From NCBI GenBank assembly GCA_964648005.1, contig CAZYKR010000109.1, forward strand, positions 1 through 13,105: a stretch of 13,105 nucleotides of DNA, written 5' to 3'. Made by a program: the position numbers and the translations under genes. The first letter of the stretch is position 1. Every line of letters starts with the position of its first letter. Origin of the DNA: JAGQTE01 sp964648005. GTDB taxonomy: Bacteria; Actinomycetota; Acidimicrobiia; Acidimicrobiales; Acidimicrobilacustridaceae. The notes under the pieces are model-generated. The model was not told the origin of the DNA. It saw nothing but the letters and a program-made list of their open reading frames with translations, and did not search any database. This document shows, piece by piece, positions 1 to 6,766 of this stretch.

Positions 1-122
1 ACTGTCACACGACTACCGGAGCCGCACTGTCAACCATGAACCGGGACAGCACAGTGCCGTCGGCGCAACGTCTCTGCCGCTGCCGCCCGCGCGCCCGTTA
101 GAAGTCGGGCCCGACAAGCAGA

Positions 123-147
123 AGGCCCGGTCGCTGGGACCGGGCCT
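123..147 (-). terminator. Hairpin terminator downstream of tRNA-fMet
   Basis: A perfect 10-bp inverted repeat (123-132 with 138-147, arm AGGCCCGGTC) encloses a 5-base loop. It starts 15 bases past the 3' end of the minus-strand tRNA. In that direction it is followed by a weakly T-rich stretch (TTCTGCTTGT) rather than a clean T run, so it is a probable but not classical intrinsic terminator. A 12-bp palindrome, GTCGGGCCCGAC at 104-115, lies just beyond and may assist. Confidence 0.6.
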
Positions 148-162
148 GACCTGTGGTTTCGA

Positions 163-239
<77 letters not shown>

Positions 240-250
240 GCGTGGGCGTC

Positions 251-279
251 ATGGTACCGGGGCCCCGGAGGGCAGCCAA
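251..279 (-). promoter_or_regulatory. Promoter of tRNA-fMet
   Basis: On the minus strand, TTGGCT (279-274) and TACCAT (256-251) are separated by exactly 17 bp, a good match to vegetative-sigma -35 and -10 spacing. The predicted start falls about 5 bases upstream of the mature tRNA 5' end at 239. The spacer contains a perfect 12-bp GC palindrome, CCGGGGCCCCGG (257-268). This is the clearest two-box promoter in the window. Confidence 0.6.
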
Positions 280-308
280 ATCAGTACGGCTGCAGGGCTC
301 ACCCCGAC

Positions 309-1478
309 CTAGCTCGACGAACCCGGCACGGGCGGGTCGGGTTCGCCTGGCCTGCGGAACGGATCGGCCCGCACCTGGTCGTCGTCGAGCGCAGCGTCGG
401 CAGGGTCCAGTGGCGGGATCCGGTACTCGGCACGAAGCTCAGCCAACGGCCGAGGTGCGTGCTCCCAGAAGTCCCACGTCGGGTCGTACACGTCGACCGC
501 CATCGCCGCGCCCCGCGCCCAGGCCACGAACAGCTTGCGCGGGTCCAGTCCCAGATGGATGGTCCCGGCGTAGGTCATCGCCCAGTCCGGATCGGCCGAG
601 ATCCGCTCCCGGTCTCCGGCGTTGAGGCCCTTGTTGATGTCGATCCCGAGGTGGTAGATGAGGATCGTCGGCAGGATGTGACTCTCCATCGGATCGCTGT
701 TGCGCCGCAGCTGCCCGACGGTGAACGCCGCCACCAGGATCTCTCCCTGCGCCGACGTCGAGTACCCCGACAGCACGTGCAGCGTGTCGTGGAACGTCGC
801 CCAGGCCTCGACCACGGCGTCGGGTCGCCCCGGGAAGGCGAAGCCGTTGCGGGTGTAGTGCTCGAAGAACGCCTTGCCCAGGCTCCCGTCCGGCAGGTCC
901 ACCAAGGCGTCGTAACGCGCCGCCAACGCCGTGTCCTCGTGCCCGTCGGCGTACGGGAGGAAGGCGGCGTAGGGGTGTGCCGCGTCGTACGGCACCCCGG
1001 GGATGGTGGCGATGTTGTGGCGGATCTGATCGGCCGCGACCCAGGCCACCTCGCCGACGAGCAGCTCGTGCACCGCCGTCACGAAGTCGGCGTGCACGTC
1101 GAGCGCTCGTGCCAGCGCCAGCACCCGGGTCATCTTGGCGTCGTCGACCCGACCGTCGACGAACGCCATCACGGCCGCCAACCGCACGCACAGCAGCCGC
1201 ACACCACCGGAGGCCGGATCGCCGCCGGCGCCGGGATCGCCGCCGGCGCCCGGCACGGCACCATCGACGGGCAACGCCGCCGCCACGGCCGCCAGATCCG
1301 CTGCGCCCCCGGTGTCCGCCGCCACCGGCGGGTGCCCCTCCTGACCCAGCACGGTCGTCCACGCTCCGGCGATGCCCGAACGGTCGGCGGCCGACAGCGG
1401 TGCCGTGCCGCCCGCGGACGCCACGTCGGCGAGCGCCGCCACCACGGCCGCAGCCTCGTCGCGAGTCACGTCGATCAT
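309..1478 (-). CDS. TerB-like / COQ4-like fusion protein, function unknown
   Basis: A 389-aa protein starting MIDVTRDE. The ATG shares one base with the glsA stop (TGATG), so translation is probably coupled; the reading frame stays open upstream but there lies antisense to nothing and inside glsA. Residues about 92-155 (AVMAFVDGRVDDAKM and following helices) resemble the TerB tellurite-resistance/DnaJ-associated helical domain. Residues 230-246 read HDTLH, then 11 residues, then E: the HDxxH-x11-E metal-binding signature of the COQ4 family. The following segment (HILPTILIYHLGIDINKG) is predicted helical. A Gly/Ala/Asp/Pro-rich linker (75-91) contains two copies of GAGGDP. COQ4 proteins act in coenzyme Q biosynthesis in eukaryotes and proteobacteria; actinobacteria normally use menaquinone, so a ubiquinone role should not be assumed. 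There is no signal peptide. The COQ4-type motif is clear; the TerB assignment is moderate. Confidence 0.8.
   Translation of the reverse strand: MIDVTRDEAAAVVAALADVASAGGTAPLSAADRSGIAGAWTTVLGQEGHPPVAADTGGAADLAAVAAALPVDGAVPGAGGDPGAGGDPASGGVRLLCVRLAAVMAFVDGRVDDAKMTRVLALARALDVHADFVTAVHELLVGEVAWVAADQIRHNIATIPGVPYDAAHPYAAFLPYADGHEDTALAARYDALVDLPDGSLGKAFFEHYTRNGFAFPGRPDAVVEAWATFHDTLHVLSGYSTSAQGEILVAAFTVGQLRRNSDPMESHILPTILIYHLGIDINKGLNAGDRERISADPDWAMTYAGTIHLGLDPRKLFVAWARGAAMAVDVYDPTWDFWEHAPRPLAELRAEYRIPPLDPADAALDDDQVRADPFRRPGEPDPPVPGSSS
1216..1250. repeat. 17-bp tandem direct repeat (18-bp period)
   Basis: The 17-mer GGATCGCCGCCGGCGCC occurs at 1216-1232 and again at 1234-1250. It lies inside the TerB/COQ4-like gene and encodes the GAGGDP hexapeptide repeat of the interdomain linker. 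The in-frame 18-bp period means copy-number change would lengthen the linker without a frameshift. Confidence 0.85.
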
Positions 1479-2497
1479 CACGGCTCCCTCGTCCACGGCG
1501 GCGCCGGCTCGAACAGGTGCATGCCCAGCTCCTCGGCCAGGTCCTCGCAGACCTTGACCCCGCGCACGCTGGTGCCGAACTTGTCGAGGGGCGGCGAGTA
1601 CACGCCGAGCCCCCCGATGCCGGGCAGCACCGCCAGCACCCCGCCGCCGACACCGCTCTTGGCCGGCAGCCCCACCCGGTACACCCACTCCCCCGAGTAG
1701 TCGTACATCCCGCACGTCAGCATCACGCTCAGCACGTCGCGCACCGCCCACGCTGCCAACGCCCGCTCCCCCGTGACCGGGTTCACCCCGGCGTTGGCCA
1801 GCGTCGCTGCGATCGTTGCCAGGTCCGTCGCCGTCACGACGATCGAGCACTGCATCGTGTACAGCTCGACGATCTCCTCGACCCGGTCCGACACGATCCC
1901 GCGACTCACCAGCAGGTGTGTGATCGCCCGGTTGCGATGCGCTGTCGCCAACTCGGACCGGTACACGGTCTGGTCGACCTCCACCGGATGACCGAGGTAC
2001 CGCTCGAAGGCGTCGAGCATCGCCTGCAGCCGGTCGTCGACGGTGTCGCCCTCCAACAGGTCGGTGATGGCCAGCGCCCCGGCGTTCACCATCGGGTTGA
2101 ACGCCCGGTTGTCGTCGTCGTCGAACGTGATGGCGTTGAACCGGTCACCCGACGGCTCGACGCCGGCACGCTCGTGCACGACGTCGCGCCCCCACGTCTC
2201 GAGCGCCAGCCCGTAGAGCACCACCTTGGAGATCGACTGGATGGTGAACTCGACATCGGCGTCGCCGCAGGTCAGGTGTTGGCCCTGTTGGCCGAGCACC
2301 GCCACGCCGAACAGGCTCGGATCGGCCAGCGCCAGCGCCGGGATGTAGTCGGCGGGCGTCCCCTCGTCGAGCGAGCGGTACCGGCGGTCGAGCTCGACGA
2401 GGTAGTGCTCGATCCACGTGCGACGGCTGCGGCGCTGCTCCGGCGTCAGGTCCCGCGGCAGGTCCCACGGACCTCGCCTCGTCGGTTGCTCGGCCAT
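1478..2497 (-). CDS. glsA: Glutaminase (GlsA family)
   Basis: A 339-aa cytoplasmic glutaminase that hydrolyses L-glutamine to glutamate and ammonia. It has the serine-dependent beta-lactamase-like fold of the bacterial glutaminase family. Visible family motifs are the catalytic S88-x-x-K91 (TIQSISKVVLYGLALETWG), NPMVNAGAL (134-142), the YRSE/NRAI segment (179-192), and YDYSGEWVYRVGLPAKSGVGGGV (265-287), which holds the second Tyr and the Lys-Ser-Gly strand. The length is slightly above the usual 305-330 aa, owing to a charged N-terminal extension of about 30 residues. The start at 2497 is favoured because TAGGGT lies exactly 6 bases upstream, implying a leaderless message. The next gene overlaps the stop by one base. 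Confidence 0.95.
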   Translation of the reverse strand: MAEQPTRRGPWDLPRDLTPEQRRSRRTWIEHYLVELDRRYRSLDEGTPADYIPALALADPSLFGVAVLGQQGQHLTCGDADVEFTIQSISKVVLYGLALETWGRDVVHERAGVEPSGDRFNAITFDDDDNRAFNPMVNAGALAITDLLEGDTVDDRLQAMLDAFERYLGHPVEVDQTVYRSELATAHRNRAITHLLVSRGIVSDRVEEIVELYTMQCSIVVTATDLATIAATLANAGVNPVTGERALAAWAVRDVLSVMLTCGMYDYSGEWVYRVGLPAKSGVGGGVLAVLPGIGGLGVYSPPLDKFGTSVRGVKVCEDLAEELGMHLFEPAPPWTREP

Positions 2498-2502
2498 CGC
2501 CG

Positions 2503-2509
2503 TACCCTA
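2503..2509. promoter_or_regulatory. Overlapping divergent -10 elements between glsA and anbu
   Basis: The gap between the two start codons is only 21 bp (2498-2518). Within it, TACCCT (2503-2508) reads as a TANNNT -10 for the plus-strand Anbu gene, and TAGGGT (2509-2504) reads as a -10 for minus-strand glsA. They share five base pairs. glsA would begin at or next to its ATG (6-base gap) and anbu 4 or so bases before its ATG. Neither side has room for a Shine-Dalgarno. No convincing -35 is visible on either side, and any would lie inside the opposite coding sequence. Confidence 0.5.
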
Positions 2510-2518
2510 CGGGCCACT

Positions 2519-3253
2519 ATGACCTACTGCCTCGCCATGCGCCTCGACGAGGGCCTCGTCTTCCTCTCCGACACCCGCACCAACGCCGGCGTCGACAACG
2601 TCGGCACCTACCGCAAGCTCCACGTGTTCCAGCCGGCTCCCGACCGGGTGTTCGTCATCCAGTCCGCCGGCAGCCTCGCCACCACCCAGCAGGTGCTCGA
2701 CCGGGTCGAACAGGACCTCGAGTCGTCGGGCGAGCACGAGAGCCTCGCCACCGTCAGCGAGCTCTTCGAGGCGGCGCTGTACCTCGGTCGGCTCAACCGG
2801 GAGGTGGCCCAGAGCCACGCCGAGGCACTCGGCGACGCCGCCACCGCCACGCTGATCCTTGGCGGGCAGATCAAGGGCAGCCGTCCCGACATCCTGCTCG
2901 TGTACCCCGAGGGCAACTACATCCACGCCTCGACCGATCGCCCGTTCCTGCAGATCGGCGAGTCGAAGTACGGCAAGTTCATGCTCGAGCTCGCCGTCGC
3001 CGCCGGGGTCGGGCTCGTCACCGCCGGCAAGATCGCCCTCACGTCGATGCTCTCGACGGCCCACGCCAACCTGTCGGTCGGTCCGCCCTACGACGTGGCG
3101 ATCTACCGCAACGGCAGCCTCCAGCTCCAAGAGCTGCGCATCGAAGCGGACTCGCCGTTCCTCGCCGAGCTGTCCCAGGCCTGGCTGGCCCACCTCCTGG
3201 AGACCATCGGCGACCTCCCGCCGCTGCCGCCCGACGCGCTCCCGCGGCCCTGA
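2519..3253 (+). CDS. anbu: Anbu-type proteasome-like Ntn hydrolase
   Basis: A 244-aa protein of the Anbu (ancestral beta-subunit) branch of the proteasome/HslV superfamily. The N-terminus, MTYCLAMRLDEGLVFLSDTR and then TNAGVDN and YRK, is diagnostic of Anbu. Thr2 would become the N-terminal nucleophile after Met removal, and Asp18 and Lys33 correspond to the proteasome active-site Asp17 and Lys33. GSLATTQ (51-57) and IGESKYGKFMLE (146-157) are further family motifs. The length fits Anbu (about 240-250 aa) and exceeds HslV. The ATG at 2519 is required to expose the Thr; the frame is open far upstream, but that part is antisense to glsA. Anbu genes are usually clustered with a circularly permuted ATP-grasp, an alpha-E protein and a transglutaminase. 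None is in this window. The gene converges with the FAD oxidoreductase, with 17 bp between stops. Confidence 0.92.
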   Translation: MTYCLAMRLDEGLVFLSDTRTNAGVDNVGTYRKLHVFQPAPDRVFVIQSAGSLATTQQVLDRVEQDLESSGEHESLATVSELFEAALYLGRLNREVAQSHAEALGDAATATLILGGQIKGSRPDILLVYPEGNYIHASTDRPFLQIGESKYGKFMLELAVAAGVGLVTAGKIALTSMLSTAHANLSVGPPYDVAIYRNGSLQLQELRIEADSPFLAELSQAWLAHLLETIGDLPPLPPDALPRP

Positions 3254-3270
3254 GCTACGTCGCCCGACGA

Positions 3271-4695
3271 TTACCGCCGAGCCCGCAGCACCTCCTGCGC
3301 GGCGTGGTAGCCGCACATGCCGTGGACGCCGCCGCCGGGCGGGGTCGAGGCCGAGCAGAGGTACAAGCCGGGCACCGGCGTGCGCCACGGGTGCAGACCC
3401 CACGACGGGCGGGCCACGAACTGCGCCACGTCGGCGACGCCGCCGCTGATGTCGCCGCCGACGAGGTTGGCGTCGTGCGCCTCCATCGCCGCCGGGCCCA
3501 TCACGTGCCGGGCGACGATGCGGTCGCGGAAGCCCGGGGCGAACGCCTCGACCCGGGCCTCGATCCGGTCGGTCACCTCGACCGTCGTGCCGTTGGGCAC
3601 GTGGGTGTACGCCCACACGGGCTGGTGCGTCGAGCCGGTCGGCACCCGCAAGGCGTCGGCAGCACAGGGCTGGCCCAGCAGCACGAACGGCCGCTCCGGC
3701 AGCCGGCCCGCGAGCACCTCGTCCTCAGCGACAGCCACCTCGTCGACCCCGCCGGCGAGGTGCACCGTCCCGGCCCGCGCCACCTCCGGGTCGGTCCACG
3801 GGATCGGCCCGTCGAGCACCCAGTCCACCTTGTGCACCCCGGGTCCATACCGGTAGCCGGCGAGTCGCCGCCGGTAGCGCGACGGCAGCCGCTCCCCCGC
3901 CACCGCCAGCACCTGGCTCGGCGTGAGGTCGAGGACGACCTCGGCCCCCGACGGCAGCTCGTCGAGCGAGCGCACCCGCCGGTCGCATTCGAGCGCACCG
4001 CCCTGCGCCACGAACTCGTCGACCAGGGCCTCGGCCAGGCGCGCCGAGCCGCCCGCCACCACGGGCCAGCCGACGACGTGGCCGAGCGCCCCCAGCACCA
4101 GGCCGTAGGCCGCGCTCAACGGCGCACCCAGCGACAGGAACGAGTGCGCCGCCAGCCCGGCGAAGAGCCCCGAGGCCCGGTCGGTCACGAAGCGGCGGGC
4201 GACCCGGCGTGCCGGTTGCAGCCCGACCGTGGCGAAGCGAGCCATCGCCAACGGCAACGGCGGCGGCACGGTCAGCGGCGACAGCAGCGCGTCGCTGAGG
4301 GCCAACCCCGCGTCGACGGTCGGCCCGACAAGCGCACGCCACGCCGCGCCGTCGACACCCAACCCGGCGGCGGTCTCGTCCAGCGATCGGTGCAGCAGCG
4401 CCGCCGGCTCGCCCTCGACCAGATGCGCCAACGGCACCTCGGGATGCACGAAGCGCAGCCCGTGGGCACCGAGCGGCAGCGGGCGCAGCGCCGGCGACGC
4501 CACGCCGAAGGGATGCACCGCCGAGCAGATGTCGTGCAGGACCCCCGCTTCGAGCAGCTCGGCCGAGCGCAGCCCGCCACCCGGCTCGGCGGCGGCCTCG
4601 ACCAGCAGCACGTCGCACCCGGCGCGCGCCAGCGTCACGGCGCAGACGAGCCCGTTCGGCCCCGATCCCACGACGACGACATCCGGCCGGCGCAC
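3271..4695 (-). CDS. Phytoene-desaturase-like FAD-dependent oxidoreductase (PYROXD2/CrtI-related)
   Basis: A 474-aa flavoprotein. The N-terminal Rossmann motif is VVVGSGPNGL (7-16), with E33 ending beta-2 for FAD ribose binding and a GGGLRS segment (39-44) typical of the CrtI/amine-oxidase superfamily. The C-terminal FAD-contact block is GLYLCSASTPPGGGVHGMCG (443-462), preceded by the NLVGGDISGG element (410-419) seen in the PYROXD2-like branch. True carotenoid desaturases lack that element, so a carotenoid role is not implied. The substrate is unknown. The GTG start is supported by a GAGGGGG Shine-Dalgarno about 9 bases upstream. That element overlaps the stop codon of the S53 gene (TGAGGGG), which suggests coupled translation. 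It is the last gene of a six-gene same-strand run. Confidence 0.9.
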   Translation of the reverse strand: MRRPDVVVVGSGPNGLVCAVTLARAGCDVLLVEAAAEPGGGLRSAELLEAGVLHDICSAVHPFGVASPALRPLPLGAHGLRFVHPEVPLAHLVEGEPAALLHRSLDETAAGLGVDGAAWRALVGPTVDAGLALSDALLSPLTVPPPLPLAMARFATVGLQPARRVARRFVTDRASGLFAGLAAHSFLSLGAPLSAAYGLVLGALGHVVGWPVVAGGSARLAEALVDEFVAQGGALECDRRVRSLDELPSGAEVVLDLTPSQVLAVAGERLPSRYRRRLAGYRYGPGVHKVDWVLDGPIPWTDPEVARAGTVHLAGGVDEVAVAEDEVLAGRLPERPFVLLGQPCAADALRVPTGSTHQPVWAYTHVPNGTTVEVTDRIEARVEAFAPGFRDRIVARHVMGPAAMEAHDANLVGGDISGGVADVAQFVARPSWGLHPWRTPVPGLYLCSASTPPGGGVHGMCGYHAAQEVLRARR

Positions 4696-4709
4696 GAGGC
4701 TCTACCCCC

Positions 4710-6074
4710 TCAGCCCGTGAACTGCGGCGTGACGACCGCCGCGAGCATGGTCGACGTCGTGGTCGACGTGGAGGTCGGCGGCACCGGGGCGCCAAGTGCC
4801 CGAGCCAGCCCGGCAAACCGCAGGGAGCCGAGTCCGCTGGCCAGGTCGTAGCCCGGCCCGGCGTCGCAGCACCCGACCCGGCCCCACACGTCGTTGTTGC
4901 CGACGGTGATGTCCCGGAAGACCGCGTCGGCGTCGGTGGCGTGCAGGTCGTACAGGATCGGCGCCAGGAAGCCGGGGTTGGCGATCCCGTGCGCCTCGAG
5001 CGCCGTCAGGACCGCCAGCCAACCACCGGCGGTGAACGGCGTGGCGGCACTCGTGCCGTCCCAGTACGAGGCGTCGTCGCTCCACGAGTAGTACGGCGAC
5101 CCCGCCAACGCCGCCACGTCAGGCACCCCGCGGGCGGTTCCGGGGACGGCGCCCTGCTGCCACGGCGGGGCGTCGAAGATCTGGCTCTGCTCGCCACCGC
5201 CGGCGATCCGGTCGGTCGGCGACTTCGCCGACAGCTCGTTCCACACCAGCTCGGTCGTCACCTCGCCGCTGCCGTCGGGCTGCTTGGTCACGTCGAACTG
5301 CGTCCCGCCGACGGCCACCACCCAGGGCGAGCTCGCCGGGAAGGCCGCCGCCGCCACGGCGTTCTGCGGGTTGGACTCGGCGACCGGCCAATGGGCGCAC
5401 GCCGACGAGCCGCCGTCGGCGGCGTCGGCGAACACCGTGATGCCCCGGGACGCCGCCTCGTGGAGCAGCGTGTTCATGTCGTCGACGTAGTCGGGACCGA
5501 CGCTCGGCGCCGTCCCGGCGATCAGCGACGGCTCGCAGAGGCTGAAGCTCGTCGAGATGGCGTCGATCGGCTCCCCGCCCGTGTTGGCCGGATCGAGCGC
5601 CGCCTCCAGCGCTCGCAGCTGTGCGTCGTGCAGTCCCGGGGTGGTGGCGAACACGTACACCGCCTCCAGCTCGGGGGCGGCGATCAGCGGCAGCTGCACG
5701 TCGAGCGAGGCCTCGCCGCCGACCGGCGGCTGCGCCCCGTCGCCCACGACCTGCACGTGCAGCGGCGTGTCGATGCCGAAGCAGTGCGAGAACGTGTCGA
5801 ACTCGGTCCGATCCGGCTGCTCGCCCAGGTCCAGGATGGCGATGCGCTTGCCCTGCCCACGATGGCCGGCCTCCCACAGCGGCGTCAGGTCGTACAGCGC
5901 CCGCACCTGGTTGGGTGCCATGGCCGTCGGCCCGGCGCCCGAGTAGCAGCCGCCTTCGGGGGCGGGGAACGGCCGCGCCGTGGTGGATTGCGCTCCGCTC
6001 GACGCTGGGATCGCCAGCGCCAGCAGCGCCACAGCCGCAGCGACGGCGGCGCCCACCACCCGCCGGCGTGACAC
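4710..6074 (-). CDS. Secreted sedolisin-type serine carboxyl peptidase (S53), no prodomain seen
   Basis: A 454-aa exported peptidase. Residues 1-29 form a signal peptide with SRRRVV (a Tat-like twin arginine), a hydrophobic core and an ASSGAQ cleavage region. The sedolisin catalytic set is visible: E121 and D125 (GEASLDVQ), the oxyanion Asp at about D220 (FADAADGGSSA), and nucleophile S342 in DGTSAATP. DITVGNND (388-395) matches the C-terminal calcium site. Classical sedolisins have a propeptide of about 180-200 aa; here the catalytic domain begins at about residue 50. The C-terminus is a Ser/Thr/Pro-rich tail (431-443). The frame is open upstream to 6275, but that part overlaps DUF2461, and the signal peptide requires the GTG at 6074, 2 bases after the DUF2461 stop. 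An ungapped start elsewhere would lose the signal peptide. Cysteine pairs such as CC at 402-403 fit an extracellular protein. Confidence 0.9.
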   Translation of the reverse strand: MSRRRVVGAAVAAAVALLALAIPASSGAQSTTARPFPAPEGGCYSGAGPTAMAPNQVRALYDLTPLWEAGHRGQGKRIAILDLGEQPDRTEFDTFSHCFGIDTPLHVQVVGDGAQPPVGGEASLDVQLPLIAAPELEAVYVFATTPGLHDAQLRALEAALDPANTGGEPIDAISTSFSLCEPSLIAGTAPSVGPDYVDDMNTLLHEAASRGITVFADAADGGSSACAHWPVAESNPQNAVAAAAFPASSPWVVAVGGTQFDVTKQPDGSGEVTTELVWNELSAKSPTDRIAGGGEQSQIFDAPPWQQGAVPGTARGVPDVAALAGSPYYSWSDDASYWDGTSAATPFTAGGWLAVLTALEAHGIANPGFLAPILYDLHATDADAVFRDITVGNNDVWGRVGCCDAGPGYDLASGLGSLRFAGLARALGAPVPPTSTSTTTSTMLAAVVTPQFTG

Positions 6075-6076
6075 CG

Positions 6077-6733
6077 TCAGCGCCGTCCCTGCGGCAGGGT
6101 CGACGGCCCGACGTTGGCGTCGAGCCAGTCGAACAGTGCCTCGCCGTCGCGCCACACGTCGGTGATCCGCCCCAGCGCCTTGGCGGTCGACATCCACTTC
6201 GCCCGCGGCAGGTGCGTCAGCACCACCATCCCCTTCATGCGGGCGAGGTCGATGCGGGGGTGGTCCTTGTCCCACCCGCGCGGGGCGGTCTTGAGCGTCT
6301 CGGCGGCGGCGATCTCGTAACCGTCCGAGCGCAGGTCGGCGCAGATCTCAGCGAGCGACCCGCCGGTGTCGTCGTCGGCGATGGCATCGCGGAACCGCCC
6401 CAGCTGATCGCTGGCCAGGTGGTACTGCCCGCCGCCGACCATCAATCCCTCGGCTGACAGCTGGAGGTAGCAGGCGGCGCCCTCGGTGGCGGTCATCGCC
6501 GCCGCCGCCGTCTTGTACGGCGACTTGTCCTTGGAGAAGCGCACGTCTCGGTTGGGCCGGAACAGCCGCATCGGCCCGAACTCGTCGGCGACGGCCGCCA
6601 TCAGCTCCTCCATCGGGGCCTTCACGGCGGTGTCGTAGGTGGCCTTGTGGGCCAGCCACCAGTCGCGCTCGTTGTGCATTTCGAGCTCCTCGTAGAACTC
6701 GAACGCCTCCTGGGGCCAGCCGCGAAACGCCAT
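6077..6733 (-). CDS. DUF2461 family protein
   Basis: A 218-aa cytoplasmic protein of the DUF2461 (TIGR02453) family, which has no established biochemical function. Family landmarks are FEFYEELEMHNERDWWLAHK (11-30), the block RPNRDVRFSKDKSPYK (59-74), a conserved GGGQYHLASDQLGRFR (100-115) and LKTAPRGWDKDHPRIDL (147-163). The length is normal for the family. Its ATG is preceded, after 8 bases, by TAGGCT, a possible -10 for an internal promoter giving a near-leaderless message. It ends 2 bases before the GTG of the S53 peptidase, so the two are probably co-translated. The previous gene in the run lies 33 bp upstream. Confidence 0.92.
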   Translation of the reverse strand: MAFRGWPQEAFEFYEELEMHNERDWWLAHKATYDTAVKAPMEELMAAVADEFGPMRLFRPNRDVRFSKDKSPYKTAAAAMTATEGAACYLQLSAEGLMVGGGQYHLASDQLGRFRDAIADDDTGGSLAEICADLRSDGYEIAAAETLKTAPRGWDKDHPRIDLARMKGMVVLTHLPRAKWMSTAKALGRITDVWRDGEALFDWLDANVGPSTLPQGRR

Positions 6734-6741
6734 GGTGACGA

Positions 6742-6747
6742 AGCCTA
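6742..6747 (-). promoter_or_regulatory. Candidate -10 before DUF2461 gene
   Basis: TAGGCT on the minus strand, 8 bases before the ATG at 6733. It fits the TANNNT pattern found close to several starts here and could split the six-gene run into two transcription units. No -35 was recognised. Confidence 0.35.
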
Positions 6748-6766
6748 GGTGCGAGTGCGTCGAAGA

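Noticed and set aside
28..33. TTGACA on the minus strand near the left edge as a promoter
   Set aside because: It is a perfect -35 hexamer, but no TANNNT-type -10 lies 16-18 bases downstream within the window. The nearest candidate (TAGTCG) is only 12 bases away.
309..1478. Calling the fusion gene a ubiquinone biosynthesis gene (coq4)
   Set aside because: Only the metal-site motif supports the COQ4 relationship. A high-GC actinobacterium is expected to use menaquinone, and no ubiquinone genes are nearby.
977..2518. Long open frame on plus strand upstream of and continuous with the Anbu gene
   Set aside because: It is antisense to glsA and the TerB/COQ4-like gene, and its translation is Arg/Pro/His-rich as expected for GC-rich shadow frames. 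Anbu needs the ATG at 2519 to expose its Thr nucleophile.
6075..6275. Upstream extension of the S53 reading frame
   Set aside because: It overlaps the DUF2461 gene in another frame and would bury the signal peptide. The GTG at 6074 places the signal peptide at the N-terminus.
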